A stretch of 64,000 bases of DNA, from contig NZ_JACVVP010000007.1 of NCBI RefSeq assembly GCF_014534745.1, positions 62,001 to 126,000 on the forward strand, given 5' to 3'. The position numbers were made by a program, and so were the translations under genes. Below, one piece after another: positions 35,291 to 45,421 of this stretch. Every line of letters begins with the position of its first letter. Positions within the stretch are counted from its first letter, which is position 1. The DNA is from Flammeovirga sp. EKP202 (GTDB taxonomy: Bacteria; Bacteroidota; Bacteroidia; Cytophagales; Flammeovirgaceae). The notes beneath the pieces are model-generated. The model searched no databases, was not told the DNA's origin, and saw only the letters and a program-made list of their open reading frames with translations.

Positions 35291-36067
35291 TTACTTTATC
35301 TTAAAAGCCTCTTTCCCTCTCAATTTATATTTAGAAGGAATTTTAAAAGGCATCTTCTGAGCTTCAGGTTCGACTTCTATTTTTGAAAAATTCAATTCTA
35401 CAGTTGTTTCAGGCATTACTTTATCTTGATTTCCTACTCCAACCTTTACTAGAGAGTGAAAAGGTGCTGATTGATCAGCTCCATTTACTACAGGTTGGAA
35501 GGTATCATAATCAATCGTTGCTACTTTCTTCTCCTTTTTCAATAACACCGCAACTTTCTCTAGCTTTTGAGAGGTTCTATTTACTGAAGCAATAGATTCA
35601 AGGCCTTTGTCTTTTCTAGTTAAAATAAAGTCTTCCTCTCCCATCTTTACTCTTGACTCCTCAAATGTAGATGGCAGATCACCGGTAAAAATTGATTGAA
35701 GCAAGTCATAATCAATACGAGTACCTAACAATAACTCAACATCATCATAGCTTAGTGCATAGGCTTCTTTCTCCATTTTCAACAGAGCAAAAACACTATC
35801 TTTTGTAGCAAGTACTCTCAACCCCTCAATCTTCGCTACACGCATTGACATCCACATCTGCTTGTCCTTTTCAATGCGAGTATCAACAGCCAACTTGGTT
35901 TCTTTTCCTTTACTATTGAAAATGAGTTTTCCTTTTGTTGAAAGGTATTGATATTCTAGATTTCGAACATCTAATTCAGAGTTCTTATCTCCTGTTGTTG
36001 TTGAAGTATATTTTGGTTGACAACCCAACATTCCCACCATTAGGGACAAGAGTAAATATTTTTTCAT
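35291..36067 (-). CDS. DUF4292 domain-containing lipoprotein
   Basis: This envelope lipoprotein of Bacteroidota has a clear lipobox ending at Cys16 (GMLGCQ). The body of 258 residues is beta-rich. The blocks SMRVAKIEGLRVLATKDSVF and LLGTRIDYDLLQSIFTGDLP are typical of DUF4292, which resembles the LolA/LolB lipoprotein-carrier fold (inference from strand pattern and position). In related genomes it often lies next to TPR and peptidoglycan genes; here it stands alone. It may help to move lipoproteins or lipids to the outer membrane. Confidence 0.8.
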   Translation of the reverse strand: MKKYLLLSLMVGMLGCQPKYTSTTTGDKNSELDVRNLEYQYLSTKGKLIFNSKGKETKLAVDTRIEKDKQMWMSMRVAKIEGLRVLATKDSVFALLKMEKEAYALSYDDVELLLGTRIDYDLLQSIFTGDLPSTFEESRVKMGEEDFILTRKDKGLESIASVNRTSQKLEKVAVLLKKEKKVATIDYDTFQPVVNGADQSAPFHSLVKVGVGNQDKVMPETTVELNFSKIEVEPEAQKMPFKIPSKYKLRGKEAFKIK

Positions 36068-36167
36068 TATTGATTAATCAGTTTTGAACTTGATCAAAGT
36101 GACACAATTATTAATATAACAACAAATAAAATCCACGCTTGGACATTTATTGTAATCTTTTCTATTC

Positions 36168-36201
36168 AAAAAAAGGCAACCGTACATGTACGATTGCCTT
36201 C
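36168..36201 (-). terminator. Terminator of valS
   Basis: Outer arms AAGGCAA/TTGCCTT and inner palindrome CGTACATGTACG form a long stem with one mismatch. The A-run on the left gives a U-run on the minus strand. Confidence 0.85.
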
Positions 36202-36220
36202 TAATATAAGCATTATCTTC

Positions 36221-38848
36221 TTAGAGTTTTGCTAAAGCTTCTTCTAATGCTTTGATTTTACTCTCTGCATCTTCTTGCTTCTTCTTCTCAGTTGCAACAA
36301 CTGCCTCAGGAGCGTTAGAAACAAAGCGTTCGTTCGACAATTTCTTTTGAACTGACGCTAAGAATCCTTTAGTGTATTCTAACTCTTTTGCTAACTTTTC
36401 TTTTTCAGCTTCTACATCAATTTGATCTGCCACGTCAATGAAACATTTGTCTGACTTGTATAAAAATTGAGTAGCACCTTCTACCTCTGCATCAACCATT
36501 GTCAATGACTCAAGGTTAGCCAACTTGCTGATGATACCACCGAAGCGATCATAAACCGTCGTATCTTTTGCTAAAATAGACATTGGTAATGCCACTTTAG
36601 GTCCAATCTGCTTTTGGTTACGTACATTTCTCACTTGAGAAATCACTTCAAATGCATCAGAAGCTTGAGCTAATAATTCTGCATCGAAAGATTGTACTGT
36701 TGGGTACTCTGCTACTACACAAGCTTCACCTTCTTGTCTATCCTTGATTGCATGCCAGATTTCTTCAGTTAAGAATGGCATGAATGGATGTAACAATCTT
36801 ACGATTTTCTCGAAGAAGTTGATTGTTGCTTCTAAAGTAGCCTTGTCGATTGGAGAACCGTAAGCAGGCTTCACCATCTCTAAGTACCAAGAACAGAAGT
36901 CATCCCATACCAATTTGTAAATTGACATCAATGAATCTGACAATCTATATTTCTCATAGTTTGCTTCTACGTCTTCCAATACTTGATTGAAACGAGATTC
37001 AAACCAGTCGATAGCGATTTTATTTGCCTCAGGTTGTGCTTCTTCACTTACCTCTAAACCTTTTACTAAACGTAAAGCGTTCCAGATTTTATTCGCGAAG
37101 TTACGACCTTGCTCACATAATTTCTCATCAAACAATAAGTCGTTACCTGCAGCTGCTGATAATAATAAACCAACACGTACACCATCCGCACCGTACACTT
37201 TCATCAAGTCGATTGGATCTGGAGAGTTACCTAATGACTTCGACATTTTACGTCCTTGGTTGTCACGTACAAGACCTGTTAAATAAACGTTCTTGAACGG
37301 TAATTCACCTTTCCACTCATAACCTGCGATGATCATACGAGCTACCCAGAAGAATAAGATATCTGGACCAGTTACCAAATCATCTGTTGGATAGTAGTAG
37401 TTGATTTCCTCATTTTCAGGTTGAGTAATACCATCAAATACTGAGATTGGCCATAACCAAGAAGAGAACCAAGTATCCAATACATCTTCATCTTGAGTCA
37501 ATTGCTCTAAAGTGATTGAAGGATCTTTTTCTTGTGCTAAAGCTAAAGCTTCTTCAGTAGTTTCTGCTACTACATATTCACCATTTGGAAGATAGAAAGC
37601 TGGAATTTGTTGTCCCCACCATAACTGACGAGAGATACACCAATCTTTCACATTTTCCATCCAGTGACGGTAAGTGTTTTTGAACTTCGCAGGATGTAAT
37701 TGAATGTTGTCATTCATTACATTTTCTAATGCAGGCTTTGCAATTTCTTTCATTGAGACGAACCATTGCGTAGAAATACGAGGCTCGATTACCGCACCTG
37801 TTCTTTCAGAAGTACCTACTTTGTTTTGAAGTTCTTCTACCTTCACCAAGTTCCCTAGTTCTTCAAGGTCTTTAACGATCTCTTTACGAACTACGAAACG
37901 GTCTTTACCGTCATATTTGGCACCTGCTTTTGCATTTAAAGTACCATCCTCTTCGATAATATCAATCACCTCTAAGTTATGCTTTAAGCCTAACTCGTAG
38001 TCATTGATATCGTGAGCAGGAGTTACTTTTAAACAACCTGTACCAAATTCAATATCTACATAGTCATCACCAAATACAGGAACTTCTCTTTCCGTAGTAG
38101 GGATGATTACTTTTTGACCAATTAAATGTTTGAAACGCTCATCGTTAGGGTTTACACAAACTCCAGCATCGGCAGGAATTGTTTCAGGACGAGTCGTAGC
38201 AATTGTTACAAACTCTCCTTCTTTACCAACGATAGGGTATTTCACATAATAAAGCTTCGAGTTTACCTCTTTGTGGATTACTTCCTCATCTGATAAAGCT
38301 GTTTTTCCTTGCGGATCCCAGTTTACCATACGAGCACCTCTGTATACCCACCCTTTTTTGTAAAGGTCTACGAAAACTTTGATTACGGCTTTAGAAAGCT
38401 CGTCTTCCATTGTAAAACGAGTACGGTCCCAGTCACATGAAGCACCTAACTTCTGTAATTGATTTAAGATAATTCCACCGTATTTTTCTTTCCATTCGAA
38501 AGCATATTTCATGAACTCGTCACGAGAGATATCAGACTTGTTGATACCATGCTCTTCTTTCAGCATCTTTACAACTTTAGCTTCTGTTGCAATAGATGCG
38601 TGATCCGTACCCGGTACCCAACATGCTTCATAACCTCTCATACGAGCACGTCTTACTAATACATCTTGAATAGTATTATTCAACATGTGGCCCATATGCA
38701 ACACACCAGTGACGTTTGGTGGTGGTATGACGACAGTAAACGGCTTCTTTTCAGGATTTGGCTCCGAATGGAAGTATTTATTATCTAACCAGAATTGGTA
38801 CCACTTGTCCTCTATGTTTTGAGGATTGTACTTTGACGCTAGCTCCAT
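36221..38848 (-). CDS. valS: Valyl-tRNA synthetase
   Basis: This is a class I aminoacyl-tRNA synthetase that charges tRNA-Val. The HIGH motif is HMGH (residues 51-54, after PPPNVTGVL). The KMSKS loop is in DNQGRKMSKSLGNSPDP. The editing domain lies between them (around EFVTIATTRPETIPADAGVC). The C-terminal arm (last 70 residues) is a coiled coil, as usual in bacterial ValS. Length is 875 residues. It is a single gene with a -7 element at 38922-38929 and its own terminator. Confidence 0.98.
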   Translation of the reverse strand: MELASKYNPQNIEDKWYQFWLDNKYFHSEPNPEKKPFTVVIPPPNVTGVLHMGHMLNNTIQDVLVRRARMRGYEACWVPGTDHASIATEAKVVKMLKEEHGINKSDISRDEFMKYAFEWKEKYGGIILNQLQKLGASCDWDRTRFTMEDELSKAVIKVFVDLYKKGWVYRGARMVNWDPQGKTALSDEEVIHKEVNSKLYYVKYPIVGKEGEFVTIATTRPETIPADAGVCVNPNDERFKHLIGQKVIIPTTEREVPVFGDDYVDIEFGTGCLKVTPAHDINDYELGLKHNLEVIDIIEEDGTLNAKAGAKYDGKDRFVVRKEIVKDLEELGNLVKVEELQNKVGTSERTGAVIEPRISTQWFVSMKEIAKPALENVMNDNIQLHPAKFKNTYRHWMENVKDWCISRQLWWGQQIPAFYLPNGEYVVAETTEEALALAQEKDPSITLEQLTQDEDVLDTWFSSWLWPISVFDGITQPENEEINYYYPTDDLVTGPDILFFWVARMIIAGYEWKGELPFKNVYLTGLVRDNQGRKMSKSLGNSPDPIDLMKVYGADGVRVGLLLSAAAGNDLLFDEKLCEQGRNFANKIWNALRLVKGLEVSEEAQPEANKIAIDWFESRFNQVLEDVEANYEKYRLSDSLMSIYKLVWDDFCSWYLEMVKPAYGSPIDKATLEATINFFEKIVRLLHPFMPFLTEEIWHAIKDRQEGEACVVAEYPTVQSFDAELLAQASDAFEVISQVRNVRNQKQIGPKVALPMSILAKDTTVYDRFGGIISKLANLESLTMVDAEVEGATQFLYKSDKCFIDVADQIDVEAEKEKLAKELEYTKGFLASVQKKLSNERFVSNAPEAVVATEKKKQEDAESKIKALEEALAKL

Positions 38849-38921
38849 AGCTATGATTTAATAATTACAAAAACTAAAATTATAAAGTAAACTCATGGGA
38901 ACACCCATGAATTCAGATCTG

Positions 38922-38929
38922 CAAAGTTA
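38922..38929 (-). promoter_or_regulatory. Promoter -7 element of valS
   Basis: On the minus strand TAACTTTG matches TAnnTTTG, 74 bases upstream of the start codon. The same octamer is found before hemL and yidC. Confidence 0.45.
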
Positions 38930-39090
38930 ATCAAAAAAGCAGATTGGTATTAAGATTTGGGTATTAATAATTTAGAAATTAATCAGCAGTCAGAGCCTTA
39001 GCTATTAATAGACTAGTTTTCAATATTTTATAATTATCAAATAAAAGTTTATTACCTCTCAACATTAAAATTTTCTATCTATTTTAAATA

Positions 39091-39124
39091 GAAAAAGACC
39101 TTTCAAGTCATTGAAAAGTCTTCA
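39091..39124 (-). terminator. Terminator of the caspase-like gene
   Basis: Arms AAAGACcTTTCAA and TTGAAAaGTCTT (one mismatch) enclose GTCA, with an A-run on the left. It lies 20 bases after the stop codon. Confidence 0.75.
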
Positions 39125-39143
39125 ATAATATATTTGTCTAGAT

Positions 39144-42100
39144 TTAATCACAAGAAACACACCTCCCTGCCTCATCATAGAAATCAGCAGATTGATCACT
39201 ATCACTGCTACTATATCTACAACATGCAGTCGGACGACCTGACCATCTTCCATTTGTAATTTTATCATATTTCAGTGGCACGACTAATTTTCCTGATTTT
39301 GCATCTATACAACCCATTTTACCATTCAACTGCACTTTGATCAAACCACACTCTAGTCGCTCCATTAAGTCATACCTCTGCCCTCCTAATAACTGCCCAC
39401 TTGGTGAGGTAAATTGTTTTTTTCCTTCTTTGGTTGTACCAATTGTATATCCATCTTTCAAGACTTCTACACTTACAAATTCCAAAGGAATCACCGCACG
39501 TCCTGCATAATCTATTAAACCTTGTGCTGTATTATTCGACACCAAATAAAATGCACCTTTCTTTTTTACAGAGTTGTAATCATATAACTTCTTGATGCCT
39601 ACTGTTGGGTTTTTCATTACATAAGCATAATTATAATCGGGTGAAATACTTAATGCGGTTTCGATATAGGAAGCTGATTTTCTGTAATCTTTACGACCAG
39701 TAAAATACAATCCATATTTATAGTCAAACCAAGGGGTATCGGGCAACATATCTTTACCCATCAAGTATAATTCTTTCAACTCTTCTTCTTTATTCAACTC
39801 CACATAAGTATTCCATAAGAGTTTGTAGTTTTCTAGTTTGTATGGGTTTTTCAATAAAGCCGTCTTTGCACTACTTGCCAATGCCTCCAAGTCTTTTTGT
39901 GCATAAGCAACATAACCTAAGAAAATATCTAGATCCGAGAATCTCCCTCTTTTTTGAGTGTACTTTACGGTATAGTTTTTAGCAGATGAAACATTGTTTT
40001 CAATTTGGATCGCGTACTGAGCTTTATACCTTAAAGCAGTAGCATTAAAAGGATCTAGAATCAAAGCTTTGTCTAGAAATGCATTGACGTCTTTACTCGA
40101 TTTCTTGAAAACAAAATCATATTCAGTATACAATTTACCAAGCTGAGCCATCAATTCCGGTGATGTAGGATAAACATTTATTCCATCTAACAAAGTCTTT
40201 TCTGCTAAAATCAACTTGTCTACGGTTTGTGTTTGTCGATCATAAATCTTTGTCCAAAAACTAGATTGAACAGCATATCCTTTTTCTGATATTTTATTAA
40301 GACTATTATTTTGATTGACTAAAGCAAGGGCGTATTTCAATTGTCCCAAAGCCAACAGTACCTCTAATTTTGTTTCCCAAACACTAGGGTCATTCGTATT
40401 AATTTCTTCCATCTTCTTCACCAATTCCCAAGCCTTCTGATAATAGCCCATCTTAATGTAGATATTTGCTTTACCATAATACCCTTTTAATCCATTTGGA
40501 GTGATCTTTATAATCTCTTCATTTTTTCTTAAAGCCTCATGGTAATTTTCTTCAGTAAGGTAGGTATTGACCATCGTCTTTTTAGGTTCAGTCCAAGTAG
40601 GCTTCATTTTCTCAGCAATGGCCACAGTTTCTTTGGTTTTCTCCAGCTTCATTAATTTCTGATTGATCAATGCAATACCGTTATATGGATAGGCTGCCTC
40701 AGGCGTTATTTTCAGAATTTTCTCTAAGTAAGAAATAGCTAGAGGAAAGTCTTTTACATTATTCTCAACGATGATCAGATAGGCTTGTAAAAACCACCTT
40801 CTTAAATTGACCATTTCTACTAATTCCGTATCACCTCTATATAACTTGTTCGCATAATTCAATTCATAAATGGCTTCTTTTATTTCAATGGCAGAAGGCG
40901 TAATACTTTTACCCAAAACAAAAGGTGTCATGATCTTTTGGGCTTTGTATTGTAAGGCTACTGCCAAAGTATTTTTAGCATCGTTTCTCTCTCTGCTACT
41001 AATAGAATTATCTTTTTGAATTTTATCATACCATTCACTTGCAAATGGTATTGGTACTTTTACATTGGCATTTACTACGGAAGATGTGCTAACAGAGGCA
41101 AGTACTTTTGAATTACTGCTCCATTTAAAATTCTTACCCATTGGGTGTTTGATAGCTGGTGTGACCGTATTTTCAACTACATTTATAAAAAATAAACTAG
41201 AGTTTTCTCCTAGAACCAATAAGTAATTATCATTGAGCTTGGTGATTTTATGAGGCTTTTCATTTTTAGGAAGACGGTAATCTTTGATCGTTTTTCCATT
41301 GGATGTATGAATAGAACGAACGGTGGCATAATTTAATCCCAATAATAGATTTCCATTGTTCATGAAAAACATCTTTTGACTGTTAGAAGGGGATAATTTG
41401 GAAGATGAAATCAATGAGAAATCAGCATCCAAAATTGAAACCTCACCTTTTTCATTTCTGAGAGCTATTCGATCACTTGGGTCTGTGATTGCGATACCTG
41501 TTACACTTCCTTTTATTCTAAACTCTTTTTTGGGATTTTGAGATAAGGAATATGAATAAATATTACCTTTAGCATCACCTGTAAATACTTTTCCATTGGA
41601 TGAAAGTTTTAAAGATGTAATCTCTGATTTATGATAAGTTTCTGATTTTATCTTTTCTTTTCCTTTATAAAAATGAACTGAATTGTTTTTATCAGAAAAC
41701 ACAAAAATATTACCTTCGTAACCTATCATTTTAGGATAATTGGGTAATGGAAATGAGTTTTTAATTTTCTTTTCATTATCAAAAACCTCGACCGTTTTTC
41801 CATTTCTTACCACAAGAACCTTTTCATTAGTAACAGCAACATGAGAAACTTTTCCCAATTGAACTCCTTTTAAAAATTTCAGATCTACTTGTTCAGTATA
41901 GGGCAGATATTTTGGGTGAAGAATTCTATCGGCTTCAATAGCTTCATAAAAAGATTTCATTAGTGAGGATGCTGTGCTTTCAAGCTTATTTTCATTTCCC
42001 CTTGAAGCTACTGTTCCTGACAACAGATTGTAGTTATCTTGTTTGACTAAATCTAATAGATTCTCATCCACTTCCATCAAGATATCAGAAGCATTCCCTT

Positions 42101-42923
42101 TGTATTGAGGAACTTGCTTAAACTCAGTATCCATGCTTACCTTACTATTGATATAAATCCCTAATTCAGCATGTAATATCTTTTTATCACCACTTTGGTC
42201 TGCCTCTCCCATCAAACCTCTTAAAAAATAATAGGTAAATGCACCATGACCTCCACCCCATTGTGAACCTTCTTGCGACAACTGATTTGGTCCACATGAG
42301 ACGTATTTGTAGGTGTTGTTCCAATCTTGCATTAATGCATTGATGGTTGCGTTTGTATTGTCTGTTTTTGTAATATGTCCCGACCTACATGCATCAGTAA
42401 TCAGTAAAACTTTAAACCCTTTATTGGATGTATTGGAACTGATTTTTTTCTGAAGTCTATCAATTTCTATTGCTCCTTCTATTCCCCAGTCATGCCCTCC
42501 TTCCTCTGGAGCTACAGCATCATTTGTAATTAAATAGGCTTCTCCATCATTATCTACATCACCATGACCTGCAAAGTAGATAATCACCAAATCATCTTTT
42601 TCTGCTGTGCTAAAAATCTGTCTTAGCTTATTTTTTACATTAAGAGAAAATGCTTGATCATTCGTTAAGAGGTGGATATTTTCTTCTTCAATAGAGGTAT
42701 GTTGCTTTAAAAACTCCGCAAAAGCCATTGCATCATTATCAGCATATCTTAATTGAGATTGTTTGGGGTAATTGGCGTATTCTGAGACACCAACAATTAA
42801 TGCCTTAATGGAATTATGTGCATTCTTTCCATCCTGAAGTACTAAACCTCTAGTATTTGTTTCTTGACAGAAAGCTGTAATTGAGAATATAAATAAGAGT
42901 AAGTTAAAGAAATAAGTTTTCAC
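39144..42923 (-). CDS. Secreted caspase-like (C14) protein with beta-propeller, TPR and WG repeats
   Basis: This 1259-residue protein has a signal peptide (residues 1-20, ending TAFCQ). A caspase-fold peptidase C14 domain (about 38-285) holds the full dyad: His120 in IIYFAGHGD and Cys179 in LLITDACRSG. A WD40-like propeller follows (about 345-620), with units such as VTNEKVLVVRNGKTVEVFDN. Then come helical TPR repeats (about 690-1110) and WG-type beta repeats at the end (1135-1259, for example QGLIDYAGRAVIPLEF). The tail has several Cys residues. It is exported, so proteolysis would act in the periplasm or outside. A small secreted protein gene precedes it. Confidence 0.9.
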   Translation of the reverse strand: MKTYFFNLLLFIFSITAFCQETNTRGLVLQDGKNAHNSIKALIVGVSEYANYPKQSQLRYADNDAMAFAEFLKQHTSIEEENIHLLTNDQAFSLNVKNKLRQIFSTAEKDDLVIIYFAGHGDVDNDGEAYLITNDAVAPEEGGHDWGIEGAIEIDRLQKKISSNTSNKGFKVLLITDACRSGHITKTDNTNATINALMQDWNNTYKYVSCGPNQLSQEGSQWGGGHGAFTYYFLRGLMGEADQSGDKKILHAELGIYINSKVSMDTEFKQVPQYKGNASDILMEVDENLLDLVKQDNYNLLSGTVASRGNENKLESTASSLMKSFYEAIEADRILHPKYLPYTEQVDLKFLKGVQLGKVSHVAVTNEKVLVVRNGKTVEVFDNEKKIKNSFPLPNYPKMIGYEGNIFVFSDKNNSVHFYKGKEKIKSETYHKSEITSLKLSSNGKVFTGDAKGNIYSYSLSQNPKKEFRIKGSVTGIAITDPSDRIALRNEKGEVSILDADFSLISSSKLSPSNSQKMFFMNNGNLLLGLNYATVRSIHTSNGKTIKDYRLPKNEKPHKITKLNDNYLLVLGENSSLFFINVVENTVTPAIKHPMGKNFKWSSNSKVLASVSTSSVVNANVKVPIPFASEWYDKIQKDNSISSRERNDAKNTLAVALQYKAQKIMTPFVLGKSITPSAIEIKEAIYELNYANKLYRGDTELVEMVNLRRWFLQAYLIIVENNVKDFPLAISYLEKILKITPEAAYPYNGIALINQKLMKLEKTKETVAIAEKMKPTWTEPKKTMVNTYLTEENYHEALRKNEEIIKITPNGLKGYYGKANIYIKMGYYQKAWELVKKMEEINTNDPSVWETKLEVLLALGQLKYALALVNQNNSLNKISEKGYAVQSSFWTKIYDRQTQTVDKLILAEKTLLDGINVYPTSPELMAQLGKLYTEYDFVFKKSSKDVNAFLDKALILDPFNATALRYKAQYAIQIENNVSSAKNYTVKYTQKRGRFSDLDIFLGYVAYAQKDLEALASSAKTALLKNPYKLENYKLLWNTYVELNKEEELKELYLMGKDMLPDTPWFDYKYGLYFTGRKDYRKSASYIETALSISPDYNYAYVMKNPTVGIKKLYDYNSVKKKGAFYLVSNNTAQGLIDYAGRAVIPLEFVSVEVLKDGYTIGTTKEGKKQFTSPSGQLLGGQRYDLMERLECGLIKVQLNGKMGCIDAKSGKLVVPLKYDKITNGRWSGRPTACCRYSSSDSDQSADFYDEAGRCVSCD

Positions 42924-43057
42924 TGTATGGCAGTTTGATATGAAGCAAAAATGTCTTTTACTAATATGGAGAATTATCAGTAGCAGGGCAAAATAAAACG
43001 AATAATTCTGAAATTGAGCTTAATCTACAAAATGAAACGCGAACAAATTGATAGAAC

Positions 43058-43105
43058 AAAAAAAGTCATCTCCATTTATTCAATCAGATAAATAGAGATG
43101 ACTTC
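43058..43105 (-). terminator. Terminator of the 201-residue secreted protein gene
   Basis: Long arms AAGTCATCTC...ATTTAT and ATAAAT...GAGATGACTT enclose TCAATCAG, with an A-run on the left. It lies about 20 bases after the stop codon, so this gene and the caspase-like gene are probably separate transcripts. Confidence 0.8.
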
Positions 43106-43126
43106 GACTTTTCATAACAGACAAGT

Positions 43127-43732
43127 TTACATCGATTTTGCCTGATTATATTCTACGATTAAAGGAAAAACCGACTCTAGCTTAATTTCCTTTAAGTTGT
43201 TTAGCTTTTCAATAATTTCAGGATTTCCAGTTAAATACTTTGCCACTTGAGCTTTTAGTTTCGATCCGCTTCGTTTAAGCTTTTCCCCTTTTGCATCACC
43301 TGTTGAAATATAATAGGTATTGGAAGAGATAAACCCATCAATAGAGAAACCTCCTACTCCTACGGGTGTACTTGCAGTCATGCCATATTCGTACACCTCA
43401 ACTGAACCTGTGATGTAAGACGGGATCAATGCATTAAACTTGTTTACCGCTGCAGGGTGTTGCACCCTATGTTGTTTCCATTTCTGACCATCTTCTCCTA
43501 CAATCTTCTTCACATAATTAGAAGATAACTTTTCAGGTTTGTCTTGAGACAAGTCACTCTTGAAATAAATCCTATGGCTATTGCCTCTCACATTATTGGA
43601 TACATCAAAATACCCTTTTTTGACGCCTGTTGTAGTATAGACTTCGCCTGGTTTGTAGTTTCTTTTACTTTGAGCAAACGTTGTAGTCACTACACCTAAT
43701 AATAAGGTGATTAAAAAAAATACGTTTTTCAT
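43127..43732 (-). CDS. Secreted protein of unknown function
   Basis: A clean signal peptide (residues 1-20, TTTFAQ) is followed by a basic, beta-rich protein of 201 residues. I do not recognise the family. Short pieces such as YKPGEVYTTTGVKKGYFDVS and KQHRVQHPAAVNKF suggest an extracellular or periplasmic domain whose start describes a modified 'tail-like' motif also seen in secreted Bacteroidota proteins. It has no lipobox and no C-terminal sorting signal. It lies next to the caspase-like gene, but a terminator separates them. Confidence 0.6.
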   Translation of the reverse strand: MKNVFFLITLLLGVVTTTFAQSKRNYKPGEVYTTTGVKKGYFDVSNNVRGNSHRIYFKSDLSQDKPEKLSSNYVKKIVGEDGQKWKQHRVQHPAAVNKFNALIPSYITGSVEVYEYGMTASTPVGVGGFSIDGFISSNTYYISTGDAKGEKLKRSGSKLKAQVAKYLTGNPEIIEKLNNLKEIKLESVFPLIVEYNQAKSM

Positions 43733-43814
43733 AAAAATTAAAAAATTAGTTATTAACTATATTAACACCATTTCAGACCAACATGCCGTCAGTCTTATAG
43801 TTTGCAATTTTAAA

Positions 43815-43854
43815 TTTAGGTTTAACAGATAAAAAATCATCATCTAAACCTAAA
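43815..43854 (-). terminator. Probable terminator of the D-2-hydroxyacid dehydrogenase gene
   Basis: Perfect 10-base arms TTTAGGTTTA and TAAACCTAAA, with an inner GAT/ATC extension. The U-run after it is weak, so confidence is moderate. Confidence 0.5.
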
Positions 43855-43902
43855 AAATTATTTCAGTTAAAAAAATGAACGATTGAAGGTTGTGTAAAAA
43901 CA

Positions 43903-44901
43903 TTATTTACACATTGCCCCCTCTACATTATTAAAAGTAATATCCAAAAGTGTTGCTCTTGCTTCTTTACTCGCCCAAGCGATATGAGGTGAAAGCATTA
44001 ACTTCTCTTTTTTCTTCACATTCATTAATGGGCTATCTGAAGGTGTAGGTTCTGAAACAAATACATCTACCGCTGCTCCGGCAATTTTATCTTGATCAAT
44101 GGCCTCTGCCAATGCTTTTTCATCTACAATTCCACCTCGACCAACATTTATTAGAATTGCATTTTCTTTCATCATTTCTAATTCATTCGTTGAGATCGCA
44201 TTCGCCGTTTTCTCATTAAGAGGTGCATGAATTGAAACGACGTCAGCTCTTTTATAAAAGTCATCATGATTTACTAATTCAAAACGCTCGTCTCTTACTT
44301 CTCCTGAAGTGGAATAATAAATTACTTTTGCTCCAAATGCAGTTGCAATTTCAGCCACTCTTCTACCGATATTCCCCATGCCGAAAACACCATACGTTTT
44401 ATCTTTTAGTTCGAAAAAGCTTTGTCCGATCCAAGTAAAAGAACTTGATGCTGAATAATTACCGTTTTTCACAAACTCATCATACTCTTGAATATGATTC
44501 AAAAGTGATAATAACATCGCGAATGTCTGTTGAGCCACACTTTCTGAAGAGTAGTTGACAGCATTCTTTACAATTACGCCTAACTCCTTCGCGGCTTCCA
44601 AATCCACATTGTTTGTTCCAGTCGCAGTTATGGCGATAAGTTTCAGCTGAGGATTGGCTTTCATCATTTCTTTGTCAATGACTACTTTATTCGTAACAAT
44701 CACTTCAACCCCTTGAATTCGTTCAGCAGTTTCAGATGGAGTAGTTGCATCATAATATTTTACTTCACCAAGCGATTGAAATCTATCTAGTTGATATTGC
44801 ATATCATCCCCTAATGATGCTTTATCTAAAAAAACTATTTTTGCCATTTTATCTATATGTTTTCTACCTTGCGAAAAAAGACAAGGATCATTAAAAATCA
44901 C
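43903..44901 (-). CDS. D-2-hydroxyacid dehydrogenase (glycerate dehydrogenase type)
   Basis: This is an NAD(P)-dependent D-isomer dehydrogenase. The cofactor motif is YGVFGMGNIGRRVAEIA. The catalytic Arg lies in IAITATGTNNVDLEAA (its surroundings) and INVGRGGIVDE, and the catalytic His is in MLSPHIAWAS. The sequence resembles hydroxypyruvate/glycerate dehydrogenases. The first 18 codons do not fit; the Met at residue 19 (MAKIVFLDKAS, first base 44847) is the likely start, giving 314 residues. It is divergent from a small LRR-like gene. Its substrate cannot be fixed from sequence. Confidence 0.9.
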   Translation of the reverse strand: MIFNDPCLFSQGRKHIDKMAKIVFLDKASLGDDMQYQLDRFQSLGEVKYYDATTPSETAERIQGVEVIVTNKVVIDKEMMKANPQLKLIAITATGTNNVDLEAAKELGVIVKNAVNYSSESVAQQTFAMLLSLLNHIQEYDEFVKNGNYSASSSFTWIGQSFFELKDKTYGVFGMGNIGRRVAEIATAFGAKVIYYSTSGEVRDERFELVNHDDFYKRADVVSIHAPLNEKTANAISTNELEMMKENAILINVGRGGIVDEKALAEAIDQDKIAGAAVDVFVSEPTPSDSPLMNVKKKEKLMLSPHIAWASKEARATLLDITFNNVEGAMCK

Positions 44902-44915
44902 CTAAAAATAATAAA

Positions 44916-45416
44916 ATGAAAGTAACTACTTGGAGAAAAATCCCACAAATTTGGAAGAATATAATTGTACTTAGTGTTAAAGTTCAAGAAGAAAATATTG
45001 ATTCTGATAAAGTTATAGATTTACTAAAAGAGCATAAAGACCCTTCAGTAGTTTATGAATCTATTTTTAACGAAAAAATGTTTATGGAAGACTGGCCTAA
45101 TTTCACCTTTTTCCATCGATTATCTCCTTTAGAAAATATTTTTTGTGCCTATTTACCGATTGATGATATTGATCCATTGATGTATTTCCCACTGACCAAA
45201 AAGCTACATGCTGAAGGAACAGGAATTATGGCATTGGACGCACTAATCCTCACTTCAAGTTTAGAAGAATTATACCTTAATGACACTTTTGTCGATGATA
45301 TTACAGAGATAATGGACTTGCCTCTAAAAATATTAAGTATTAAAGGCTGTATGATAGAACAAACTCAACTGCAAACCGTTTTATTAAGAAACCCATCTTG
45401 TACAATTATCAATTAA
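44916..45416 (+). CDS. Small protein with leucine-rich-repeat character
   Basis: I do not recognise a named family. The C-terminal half contains LRR-like units (SSLEELYLNDTFVDDITEIM and DLPLKILSIKGCMIEQTQLQ), similar in style to the repeats of the secreted LRR protein encoded 0.5 kb downstream (45928-47034). The N-terminal half is helical (TTWRKIPQIWKNIIVLSVKV). No signal peptide is visible, so it should be cytosolic. Length is 166 residues. It is followed after 5 bases by the DCC thiol protein gene, suggesting co-transcription. Confidence 0.65.
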   Translation: MKVTTWRKIPQIWKNIIVLSVKVQEENIDSDKVIDLLKEHKDPSVVYESIFNEKMFMEDWPNFTFFHRLSPLENIFCAYLPIDDIDPLMYFPLTKKLHAEGTGIMALDALILTSSLEELYLNDTFVDDITEIMDLPLKILSIKGCMIEQTQLQTVLLRNPSCTIIN

Positions 45417-45421
45417 TATAA

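Noticed and set aside
36987-37296. Two overlapping plus-strand frames of 90-99 codons inside valS
   Set aside because: They are antisense shadows of a conserved, functional gene; their translations match no family.
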